64,000 bases of DNA from assembly GCF_042678305.1 (NCBI RefSeq), contig NZ_JBHUDT010000001.1; one strand, given 5' to 3'. A model generated the notes under the pieces. The model did not search any database and was not told the DNA's origin. It saw nothing but the letters and a program-made list of their open reading frames with translations. Of this stretch, positions 41,971 through 49,925 are shown in pieces; the stretch's first letter is position 1, and every line of letters starts with the position of its first letter. This DNA is from Gelatiniphilus marinus. GTDB taxonomy: Bacteria > Bacteroidota > Bacteroidia > Flavobacteriales > Flavobacteriaceae. The position numbers and the translations under genes were made by a program.

Positions 41971-43665
41971 ATGATAAGAAACTACTGGAATAAAGGAAAA
42001 AAACAAAAAAAAATTACGATAATCGTTGGTTTAATTTTATTAATCGCCTTGTTTGTGTTGCGCGACGATTATCAACCAGCCTTACTATTTTTAAGAAAAT
42101 TCATTTTCATAATCCTGTTATGTGCCGCTGTTTTGTTTTTCGGATTGCATAAGTTTAGAAACTCAGCAAGTACGGGAGCTCGTTTGGGTATTTTAGCACT
42201 GTTAGTTGTTTTCTTCGGAATATTATATGCAATAGGATGGCATTTTAAAATGTACGATTACATGAAAACCTACAATGTGTTTAATAACCTTAATCGTATT
42301 GAAATTAATGAATTGCCATTAACACAAAACGAGCGTATTCAACCGCTACAAAATATTGCATCTATGGCAAATGAAAGCGTAGGCGAAACCAAAGATGTAT
42401 CGCTACCACATTTAGTAAGAGTTGATGGCGAAAATAAATGGACCATGGCCATTCAGCCCACCGAAAAGTACGTTTGGCAAGGTATAACCGATAATACCGA
42501 GGAAGTTTTTTCGGTATCGAGTACAACACCATTCCCAAGGTTTTCGAGCGAAAATAGAATTGCTGTAACCTTCTCTATTGGAGAATCTTTAAAATTTAGC
42601 CGAAACACCTATAATGCGGTTGTGCAGCGCTTCAATCTGTTGCAGTTATTTACCATGGAACCCAGCGATACGTTTTACATAAAAAACGATACGGGGCAAT
42701 GGGTGCAAGTGGTAAGTTTAATTAAATGGAAAGGTTTTTTGTTTCCGTATCCAACCTTTGGTGGCGTTATGGTTATTGAAAATGGCGCGCACGATTTTAG
42801 CGATTATATAGAGCGTATTTTAATAGGAAAGGGCACTTATATCAGTCCGACTGAAATGAAAAATCACCCCTTTTTAAACGGACAAAACACTTTGGCTGAA
42901 AAAGTATCGAGGATTCAAGCTGAATCTTTAAAGTTTTTAGGCGGTTTTAGCGACCCGTTACCTTGGAATATGGAGACTGCTGTTAAAATTCCGCAGCTAC
43001 CAAAAGACCAAAACCAGCAACCATTTGTAACCGATTTCGATTTTTCCGATACCAATTCCAATGCCTATAGCGGTTTGTACCATTGGTTTGGTTTAGAGCC
43101 CGTTGGCGACGAGCGTACCAGTTTAACCTTTAGCGTTTTTGTGCCCGCAGATGGTAGTAACGTGTTGTATTATTACGATCATGCTGCAAAAAAACAAGGT
43201 TATGCCGGTGTTTCGGCAATGCCGTTAAAGGTTAAGGAATCGAGAAAAGAATACGATTGGACCGCCAATACCCCGGTAGAATTTAGGCCCTACATTAAAG
43301 ATATTGCAGGCAGAAAACGCATGTTCTTTTTAGGCACGGTTTCCGCGATAAGCGAAAAAAACGCAGGACAATTTGATGGCTCTGCAACACCGGATTTAGT
43401 ATTGATTGATAGCGAATACCGCGATGTGATTTGGATTGATGTAAAAAAACCGAGTCTGTGGGACAAAACCGTTTACGACCAATTAAATGAAGCCTGGAGA
43501 TTGAGCGAGGGCATTGGTTATTATTTTGCAGAAGAGACCAAAACTATTGATATTACTGAACAGGTTTTAGATTCAAGTTTAGTAATTCCTGTTGTTGATA
43601 AAAAGGCAGAAGCGATTGAGCGTTTACAACGGCAGATCGATTCTTTAAAAAGTATAAATAACTAA
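41971..43665 (+). CDS. Membrane-anchored protein with large extracytoplasmic domain (564 aa), AAA cluster
   Basis: Unrecognised protein with a basic N-terminus (NKGKKQKK) and three transmembrane helices in the first ~95 residues (IIVGLILLIALFVL, FIFIILLCAAVLFFG, LGILALLVVFFGILYAIGW). A ~460-residue soluble domain follows; by the positive-inside rule it lies in the periplasm. That domain is beta-rich by eye, and the C-terminus has a short coiled coil (AEAIERLQRQIDSL). The start ATG 41971 is chosen because the ATG at 41959 belongs to a dispersed repeat. It is the last gene of the cluster. Confidence 0.78.
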   Translation: MIRNYWNKGKKQKKITIIVGLILLIALFVLRDDYQPALLFLRKFIFIILLCAAVLFFGLHKFRNSASTGARLGILALLVVFFGILYAIGWHFKMYDYMKTYNVFNNLNRIEINELPLTQNERIQPLQNIASMANESVGETKDVSLPHLVRVDGENKWTMAIQPTEKYVWQGITDNTEEVFSVSSTTPFPRFSSENRIAVTFSIGESLKFSRNTYNAVVQRFNLLQLFTMEPSDTFYIKNDTGQWVQVVSLIKWKGFLFPYPTFGGVMVIENGAHDFSDYIERILIGKGTYISPTEMKNHPFLNGQNTLAEKVSRIQAESLKFLGGFSDPLPWNMETAVKIPQLPKDQNQQPFVTDFDFSDTNSNAYSGLYHWFGLEPVGDERTSLTFSVFVPADGSNVLYYYDHAAKKQGYAGVSAMPLKVKESRKEYDWTANTPVEFRPYIKDIAGRKRMFFLGTVSAISEKNAGQFDGSATPDLVLIDSEYRDVIWIDVKKPSLWDKTVYDQLNEAWRLSEGIGYYFAEETKTIDITEQVLDSSLVIPVVDKKAEAIERLQRQIDSLKSINN

Positions 43666-43804
43666 TCGATTGTTTCTTTATGTTGTACTGCTAGTTTTAG
43701 CTTTTAATAATCCCAAAAGCTTTTCGTGATTATTTCATAATCTAATAAAATATCTGATTAAGTAGTGTGCCAATAAGCCAAAGAGGGCTTAAATTAGAAC
43801 CAGT

Positions 43805-44398
43805 TTATTTTGTAATCACTTTAACAACGGTTAACAAAATAAGTTTTAAGTCTAAAAATAAATTTTGTTTTTCTATATACATTTTATTAAACCTTAATTT
43901 ATCTGGTATTATGGTTTTAGTAAAATATTCTTCAGGATTATCAGCAGCTTTTAAAAGTTCAACTTCATTTCTGTATTTTAACGAAGCCAATCCGGTAATG
44001 CCCGGTCTTACTTTAAAAATCTTCATATCGTCTTCGCTATAGAAATTTACATAGTAACGCAATTCGGGTCTTGGGCCAACAAAACTCATATCGCCTTTTA
44101 AAATATTTATAAGTTGGGGAAATTCATCAATTTTATAGCGTCTTAAAAAATAACCGATTTTTGTTATGCGTTCATCATTGTTACCCAAGGTTAACAGTCC
44201 TTTGGTTTGCGAAGCGACACGCATGGTTCTAAATTTATAAATGTTGAAATCGATATTGTTTTTGCCAACACGGTTTTGGATAAATAAAACAGGCCCTTTG
44301 GAGTCTAGTTTTATTAATATGGCAATTAGTATAAAAACAGGAACGAGGAGCAGTAACCCAACGCAAGAAAAAACCAAATCGAAAGTGCGTTTTACCAT
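43805..44398 (-). CDS. Bacterial sugar-1-phosphate transferase (initiating glycosyltransferase)
   Basis: A 197-aa polyprenyl-phosphate sugar phosphotransferase of the short (PglC/WcaJ C-domain) type. Membrane re-entrant helix FDLVFSCVGLLLLVPVFI is followed by KFRTM, RRYKIDEFPQLINILKGDMSFVGPRPE (given here as RRYKIDEFPQL and FVGPRPE) and VRPGITGLA. It loads the first sugar phosphate onto undecaprenyl phosphate. No polysaccharide cluster surrounds it here, so the product is unknown. Its start overlaps the stop of the gene before it by one base. Confidence 0.9.
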   Translation of the reverse strand: MVKRTFDLVFSCVGLLLLVPVFILIAILIKLDSKGPVLFIQNRVGKNNIDFNIYKFRTMRVASQTKGLLTLGNNDERITKIGYFLRRYKIDEFPQLINILKGDMSFVGPRPELRYYVNFYSEDDMKIFKVRPGITGLASLKYRNEVELLKAADNPEEYFTKTIIPDKLRFNKMYIEKQNLFLDLKLILLTVVKVITK

Positions 44399-44775
44399 TA
44401 TTTAAAAGATAAATTAGTGAGTGTTGCTATGCTATCGTTATGGCAAAATACAATTATTGCTTGAGCTTCTCTAGTATTCAATTCGCCTTCAAGCATATAT
44501 GTGGCACATGGTTTTTGTTGTGCTTTACTGTTTCCAAAATCAATATCGCCTTTTATCATAAAAACCTTAAGCCCATTGGTATCAATTTCTTCAGAAGAAA
44601 TAGCTTTTAAAATATCAGGGCTAAATTGCAATGGTTTGGTGTTTATCCTTTTTATTACCCTAGCTTGAGGGCCATAATTGCAAGACACTTTTTTTCCGTT
44701 TAAAAAAAACGCCAAAATAATCAAACCTAATGAGAATCCGCCTAAATAATAACCAATGCGCTGTATTAATTTCAT
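44398..44775 (-). CDS. Small membrane-anchored protein (125 aa; possibly DUF4258-type)
   Basis: A 125-aa protein with one N-terminal transmembrane helix (IGYYLGGFSLGLIILAFFL) and a soluble remainder with NYGPQARVIKRI and three cysteines. I associate such proteins next to alanine dehydrogenase with the DUF4258 annotation in Flavobacteriaceae, but cannot verify it. The ATG at 44775 is preferred over a TTG two codons upstream. It overlaps the sugar transferase start by one base and lies 33 bp after ald, so the three genes are probably one operon. Confidence 0.7.
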   Translation of the reverse strand: MKLIQRIGYYLGGFSLGLIILAFFLNGKKVSCNYGPQARVIKRINTKPLQFSPDILKAISSEEIDTNGLKVFMIKGDIDFGNSKAQQKPCATYMLEGELNTREAQAIIVFCHNDSIATLTNLSFK

Positions 44776-44808
44776 GTGCAAATAATTGTTTTAACAAGGA
44801 AAGTTGGT

Positions 44809-46008
44809 TTAAAAAATAAGCAAATTAATATCGCTGTAATTTAAATCGAACCATTCTCCAACAGGTTTGCTGGTTAAAATTCCGTGGTAAAAATACAATC
44901 CGTTTTTTAAACCCCTATCAAATCTCAGAGAATTTTCTATACCACCTTCCTCTGCTATTTTTAGCAAATACGGCGTAAAAATATTACTTATTGAAACAGA
45001 GGCGGTTCTGGAGTATTTTGCTGGTATATTGGGCACGCAATAGTGCACTACGCTGTGTTTTACAAAGGTTGGTTTTTTATGGGTGGTAACCTCGCTGGTT
45101 TCAAAACAACCGCCCATATCTATACTTACATCAATAATAACAGCGCCTTTTTTCATGTATTGCACCATGGCTTCGGTTACTACTATGGGCGATCTGTTTT
45201 TTCCGCGAACGGCACCAATGGCAACATCGCAGCGTTTTAGTGCTTTTGTTAGGTTTTTTGGTTGTAATGTTGATGTGAAAAGCGGCCGACCAAGATTGGT
45301 TTGAATGCTACGTAACTTGGTTATGGAATTGTCGAATATTTTAACATTGGCACCAAGTCCAATAGCGCTTCGTGCAGCAAATTCGCCCACGGTTCCAGCA
45401 CCCAAAATAACTACTTCGATAGGTGGAACACCGCTAATATTGCCAAACATTAACCCATTACCGTCTTTACTGTTCGATAATAGTTCTGCCGCTATTAGTG
45501 TTGATGCCGTACCAGCGATTTCACTTAAGGACCTAACGGCAGGATAGGTGCCATCTGCATCCCTTATAAACTCGAAAGCCAATGCCGTAATGCGTTTTGA
45601 TGCCAAAGCTTCAAAATATTTTTTGTCTTGGGTTTTAAGCTGTAAAGCAGATATTAATATAGCTTGTGGGTTTATTAGTTTTATTTGCTCTAAGCTTGGG
45701 GGCTCTACTTTTAATATCATAGGGCAAGAAAAAACCTTGGCTGTATCTTTTGTTATTTCTGCGCCTGCTTCACTGTAATCCTTGTCGCTAAAATTAGCGC
45801 CTTCGCCAGCTCCAGATTCCAATAAAACCCGGTGCCCATTGTAAACAAGTGCCGATACAGCATCTGGAGTTAAACACACTCTTTTTTCTTGATATGCTGT
45901 TTCTTTGGGTATTCCAATAAAAAGCTCGCCTTTGCGTTTGTTTATTTCAAGCATTTCTTCTTGAGGCAATAATTGCTGCATTGTAAAAGGTGACAGGGAT
46001 TTTGACAT
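44809..46008 (-). CDS. ald: Alanine dehydrogenase
   Basis: A 399-aa NAD-dependent alanine dehydrogenase (AlaDH/PNT family). N-terminal domain: GIPKETAYQEKRVCLTPDAV. Rossmann domain: VVILGAGTVGEFAARSAIGLGA. Catalytic-site segments include DVSIDMGGCFETSE and HYCVPNIPAKYSRTAS. It interconverts alanine and pyruvate with ammonia. The length is about 30 longer than B. subtilis Ald because of an N-terminal extension, as in other Bacteroidota. It is the first gene of a probable operon with the small membrane protein and the sugar transferase. Confidence 0.92.
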   Translation of the reverse strand: MSKSLSPFTMQQLLPQEEMLEINKRKGELFIGIPKETAYQEKRVCLTPDAVSALVYNGHRVLLESGAGEGANFSDKDYSEAGAEITKDTAKVFSCPMILKVEPPSLEQIKLINPQAILISALQLKTQDKKYFEALASKRITALAFEFIRDADGTYPAVRSLSEIAGTASTLIAAELLSNSKDGNGLMFGNISGVPPIEVVILGAGTVGEFAARSAIGLGANVKIFDNSITKLRSIQTNLGRPLFTSTLQPKNLTKALKRCDVAIGAVRGKNRSPIVVTEAMVQYMKKGAVIIDVSIDMGGCFETSEVTTHKKPTFVKHSVVHYCVPNIPAKYSRTASVSISNIFTPYLLKIAEEGGIENSLRFDRGLKNGLYFYHGILTSKPVGEWFDLNYSDINLLIF

Positions 46009-46170
46009 GTTTGGATTGTTTAATAAAAAATCAAATTACGAATAAAAATCTGAATGTTTTACATCACAGCTCAAAGTTTTTTAAATCTTTGTAGGAAAAA
46101 ATTTTGATTTATTGTAGATTTACGGCTATTTGAAATTTAACTGTATCCTAGATTTTTTTTTATTAAATTC

Positions 46171-48573
46171 ATGAATAAGTGCTCCCTTTTTTTTCTGCTA
46201 TTTGTTTTTTCATTATCCTGTTTTTCTCAAGATTTTAGCCTAAGCAGTTATGTAAAAGATGCTAATAAAAACCCCATTGCTTATGCTAACGTTATTGTTT
46301 CAGATAGTACAGAAACGTTTAAAGGGGCAACAACTAACGAAAAGGGATATTTTATAATTAATAACTTAAACACAGGGAAATACACCATTAAAGTAAGTTA
46401 CTTGGGCTACGCCACTTACACAACTGTTATTGATGTAAATAAAAATACCGCATTAAGTCATATTGTTTTAGAAGAAAACCCAGAGGCACTAGACAATGTA
46501 ATGGTTTATGCAAAAAAACCAACGGTAAAGCGATTGGTGGATCGCTTGGTTTTTAATGTTGAAAACTCAACCTTATCAAACAACAATGTTTTAGATGTGT
46601 TAAAACATACTCCTGGTGTGTTGGTTTTTGATGGTATAATTACTGTTAAAAATACTGCACCAACAGTATATATAAACGACAGAAAGGTGCATTTATCTTC
46701 GAGTGAAATTCAGCAATTGCTTGAGGGCACATCGGCCACCAACATAAAATCTATCGAGGTTATTACCAACCCACCGGCTAAATACGAAGCCGAAGGTGGG
46801 GCCGTGCTAAACATTGTAACGAGTAAAAACATTATTAGCGGCTATAACGGTAGTTTTTTTGGCAATTATAAACAAGGTTCTGAATTCCCAAAGTACGCTC
46901 TAGGCAGCAGTCATTTTTTTAAAAGCAAAAAGTTAAACACGTATTTTAATTACAGTATAAATCCCAGAAAAGATTTTAGGCATAATACCGAATCTCTTAA
47001 TTTTACCGATGATACCAGTTGGGAAACCGATTTTAAAAGAACACGGAAATCTGCAAACCAAAACATAAATGCTAATATAGATTACGATATTAACGAAAAC
47101 AATAGTCTAGGCTTTTCTGCAAATATTTTAATGGCCCCAAGAAAACCCAGCCAAACAAAAGTAAACTCTTTAACCCAAGTTTTTAATATTAACAGAGTTT
47201 TAGACTCTACGTTCCATACCATTAACAATAAGGTTAACGAAACACATAATTTGGCTTTTACGCTAGATTATACCCATAAATTAAAAAACGCAGGCGAGAA
47301 ACTATCTGCAAGCTTACACCACACCAATTATGATTTTTCTGGTTTTCAAGATGTAAAAACAGATTACTTTATGCCAAATAATTCGGTTGCATTTAGGAAC
47401 AATAAATTCCAAACCTTTTCCCACCAAGATATAAAGTTATATACCGCCCAAATAGACTACGAATTGCCTATTAGCGATTTGGCACATTTTGAGGCCGGGG
47501 CGAAATTATCTAATATTAATTCTGAAAGTGACTTAAAACAGTTTACTTTTGAAAACGGCGTAAAAACCGAAGACTTGCAAAACTCTGATACCTTTTTATA
47601 CGACGAATTAAATTACGCCGCCTATGCCAGTTACTCAAAAGATTGGGAGTCTTGGAGCTTAAAAGCTGGGCTTAGGGTAGAGTTTACAGATATTAGGGGC
47701 AATTCAAGGTCTGCTAACCAAAAGAATACGAATAACTATATTAAGTTTTTTCCGTCCTTCCATATTTTAAATAAGTTGAATGGCAATAACGAGTTGTATT
47801 TTAATTATAACCGACGCATTTACAGGCCCAGATACAGCCAGCTTAACCCATTTAAATACTTTTTAAACGACAATGCCTATATTACCGGCGACCCCAATTT
47901 AAAACCCCAAATAGACGACAGCTTTACTTTGGGTTATACCCTAAATAACAAATATACCTTTGAGGTGTATTACCGCTACGAAAAAGACCCAACACTGGAA
48001 ATCGTGTTTCAAGACAACAATGATAATATCCTAAAAAACATCAACACAAATATTGATAGAAGTATATCTTATGGTTTAGATTTTACTACTTATACAGGCA
48101 TTGCAACTAATTGGAATCTTTATGCATATTCTTCTGTTTATTATTACGACAATCAGTTCTTCGCTTTAGAGAGCAATAATGCGCTAACCAATATAGATAA
48201 GTGGTCTGTGTATGCACAAATTATCAACTATTTTACTTTCCTTAAAGATAAAAGTTTAACAGCCGATATGTCCTTTTTGTACATATCGTCACTTGTTGAT
48301 GGGCCATCAGTAATCAGTGATAGATTAGGTTTAGATTTAAGCCTAAGAAAAACATTATGTAACAATAGGGCAACTATAAGTATTGGTGTAACCGATATTT
48401 TTAACACTCTAAATTTTACAAAAACCACCAAATATTTAAACCAAGATGTGTTTTTTAAATCTGGAATAGAAAACAGGTTATTTACTTTTGGGTTTAACTA
48501 CAAGTTTGGCAATTACAGATTGCGTACCAATAAGAAAGCGATTGATTTAGAGGAGCGCGATAGATTAGATTAA
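46171..48573 (+). CDS. TonB-dependent receptor-like outer-membrane beta-barrel protein
   Basis: An 800-aa outer-membrane protein. Signal peptide (FLLFVFSLSCFSQ), then a CarboxypepD_reg-like domain at about residues 22-105 (YANVIVSDSTETFKGATTNEKG), a plug-like domain at about 110-220 (LDVLKHTPGVLVFDG, IEVITNPPAKYEAEGGAVLNIV), and a beta-barrel of the OMP_b-brl_3 type to the end (YNRRIYRPRYSQLNPF). It is not a SusC, since no SusD neighbour is present. The ligand is unknown. It is divergent from ald and convergent with the 179-aa membrane protein. Confidence 0.88.
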   Translation: MNKCSLFFLLFVFSLSCFSQDFSLSSYVKDANKNPIAYANVIVSDSTETFKGATTNEKGYFIINNLNTGKYTIKVSYLGYATYTTVIDVNKNTALSHIVLEENPEALDNVMVYAKKPTVKRLVDRLVFNVENSTLSNNNVLDVLKHTPGVLVFDGIITVKNTAPTVYINDRKVHLSSSEIQQLLEGTSATNIKSIEVITNPPAKYEAEGGAVLNIVTSKNIISGYNGSFFGNYKQGSEFPKYALGSSHFFKSKKLNTYFNYSINPRKDFRHNTESLNFTDDTSWETDFKRTRKSANQNINANIDYDINENNSLGFSANILMAPRKPSQTKVNSLTQVFNINRVLDSTFHTINNKVNETHNLAFTLDYTHKLKNAGEKLSASLHHTNYDFSGFQDVKTDYFMPNNSVAFRNNKFQTFSHQDIKLYTAQIDYELPISDLAHFEAGAKLSNINSESDLKQFTFENGVKTEDLQNSDTFLYDELNYAAYASYSKDWESWSLKAGLRVEFTDIRGNSRSANQKNTNNYIKFFPSFHILNKLNGNNELYFNYNRRIYRPRYSQLNPFKYFLNDNAYITGDPNLKPQIDDSFTLGYTLNNKYTFEVYYRYEKDPTLEIVFQDNNDNILKNINTNIDRSISYGLDFTTYTGIATNWNLYAYSSVYYYDNQFFALESNNALTNIDKWSVYAQIINYFTFLKDKSLTADMSFLYISSLVDGPSVISDRLGLDLSLRKTLCNNRATISIGVTDIFNTLNFTKTTKYLNQDVFFKSGIENRLFTFGFNYKFGNYRLRTNKKAIDLEERDRLD

Positions 48574-48592
48574 GCAATAGTAATAGTACTAA

Positions 48593-49132
48593 TTAAAAAT
48601 ATTGTTTAATTCTTTGCCAAAAGTTTTTAGGAGATATTTTAAACTCATCTTCCAATTCTTCTAAGCTTTTGTTGGCTTCATTTATTCTGTTAAATATTCT
48701 GGCCCTAATTAGATAAATAGAAGGTACAATTACTGCCATTATGGGTATTAAATACATGAGTTGGTTTTTGTCAAAAAACATCAAATCATCATTTAAAATG
48801 CTAAATATTTGATAAGTGTACATGGAGATAGGGACTAACAATGCATGATACCACCAATGTCTGCAAGTAAAAAACCATATAAACAAAAGAAAAAGTGGTA
48901 TAAACTTACCGGTTAAAGTCCACATTGCCATAGCAGCACTTTCAAAATAGCCACTGTTATAGGTAAACAAAAAAGTGTCCCAAACAGGTACGTCTGGGAC
49001 ACTCTCGTATAAATAAAACAAATAAGGCGTCATGGCAATTAGGGTGGCAACAATGCTACCTATTACCAAACTACTCTTATCCTTTGGTCGGAATTTTGAC
49101 TCTGTCTTTTCTAACTGCTGTTTCTTGTGCAT
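48593..49132 (-). CDS. Polytopic membrane protein (179 aa, hypothetical)
   Basis: Unrecognised 179-aa protein with four hydrophobic segments (VIGSIVATLIAMTPYLFYLY, AMWTLTGKFIPLFLLFIW, WYHALLVPISMYTYQIF, LIPIMAVIVPSIYLI) and basic flanks. Its start lies inside the preceding 46-aa exported peptide gene (56-bp overlap in another frame), suggesting coupled expression. Confidence 0.65.
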   Translation of the reverse strand: MHKKQQLEKTESKFRPKDKSSLVIGSIVATLIAMTPYLFYLYESVPDVPVWDTFLFTYNSGYFESAAMAMWTLTGKFIPLFLLFIWFFTCRHWWYHALLVPISMYTYQIFSILNDDLMFFDKNQLMYLIPIMAVIVPSIYLIRARIFNRINEANKSLEELEDEFKISPKNFWQRIKQYF

Positions 49133-49217
49133 CGAGGTTATACTGATTAGCTGCTTGCGCTAAAAATAACATGCCTCCGAAAATTGCGATTGCGATTAAA
49201 TACTTTTTAGTTTTCAT
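49077..49217 (-). CDS. 46-aa exported micropeptide
   Basis: A 46-residue ORF from ATG 49217 to TAA at 49077. The N-terminus is a textbook signal peptide (MKTKKYLIAIAIFGGMLFLAQA, shown here as KKYLIAIAIFGGMLFL and the AQA cleavage site), leaving a ~24-aa mature peptide rich in Asn, Asp, Arg and Lys (VRKDRVKIPTKG). A -7 box lies 39 bp upstream. It overlaps the start of the 179-aa membrane protein in another frame. I have a vague memory of similar peptides in Flavobacteriaceae, but no function. Confidence 0.6.
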   Translation of the reverse strand: MKTKKYLIAIAIFGGMLFLAQAANQYNLDAQETAVRKDRVKIPTKG

Positions 49218-49255
49218 TCTTTAAGGGATTTAAATTAATTAATTATTTATATCCT

Positions 49256-49263
49256 CAAAAGTA
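49256..49263 (-). promoter_or_regulatory. Candidate -7 box before the 46-aa peptide gene
   Basis: Minus strand reads TACTTTTG (TAnnTTTG), 39 bp before the ATG. No clear TTG -33 element. Confidence 0.35.
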
Positions 49264-49398
49264 ATTTATGGCTATCTTGAAAATAAGCTTAAAATGTTAA
49301 AAAAATGTTAAAAACAGTGTTTTTCAAAATTTCAGCTGCGGGTTTCCCGTAAATCTTCAAAAATCGGAGCAATTTATGTTATTCTGTTATTCAAAAAT

Positions 49399-49821
49399 TT
49401 AATTAATTTTATTTGTTTGTTGTAATTTAACAATCCTTTTGTTGTTACTTTCAAAACCGATGTGTATTGCATTAACATCTTCATACAATATAGATTCGAT
49501 TTTTTCTGGCCATTCAATTAGTTTCAAATACTCTGAATCTAAATAATCTTCAATACCAAAATTATAGGCTTCTTCTATATAGTTAATTCTATACAAATCA
49601 AAATGATAAACCAATCCGGTTTCAATTTCATATTCATTAACAATAGAAAAAGTAGGGCTACTTACTTCGTCTTTACTGCCCAGTATTTTAACTATAGCTT
49701 TTATTAGCGTTGTTTTTCCAGCACCCATGGCGCCATAGAACAATAAAGTTTTACTGGTTGCATTTTCAATTATTTTTTTGGCAACCGTATCAACTTCATT
49801 TAACTCATAACTAATTTTCAA
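49399..49821 (-). CDS. tsaE: tRNA threonylcarbamoyladenosine biosynthesis ATPase TsaE
   Basis: A 140-aa P-loop protein. Walker A is FYGAMGAGKTTLIKA, and SSPTFSIVNEYE and VYHFDLYRI are TsaE hallmarks; LIEWPEKIE follows. It works with TsaB and TsaD to make the t6A modification at position 37 of ANN-decoding tRNAs. The only start at the right position is TTG 49821. It lies about 104 bp downstream of porX on the same strand. Confidence 0.92.
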   Translation of the reverse strand: MKISYELNEVDTVAKKIIENATSKTLLFYGAMGAGKTTLIKAIVKILGSKDEVSSPTFSIVNEYEIETGLVYHFDLYRINYIEEAYNFGIEDYLDSEYLKLIEWPEKIESILYEDVNAIHIGFESNNKRIVKLQQTNKIN

Positions 49822-49925
49822 TGTGCAAATATTTATTATGCAATGTTAATTAAAATTTTGATTAAAACCTAACAGCAAATGTATTTCGTCGGATATTTTA
49901 GTATTACGTGGATTATTTAGGTGTT

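Noticed and set aside
43767..44042. 91-aa plus-strand ORF
   Set aside because: Antisense to the sugar-1-phosphate transferase, which has clear family motifs.
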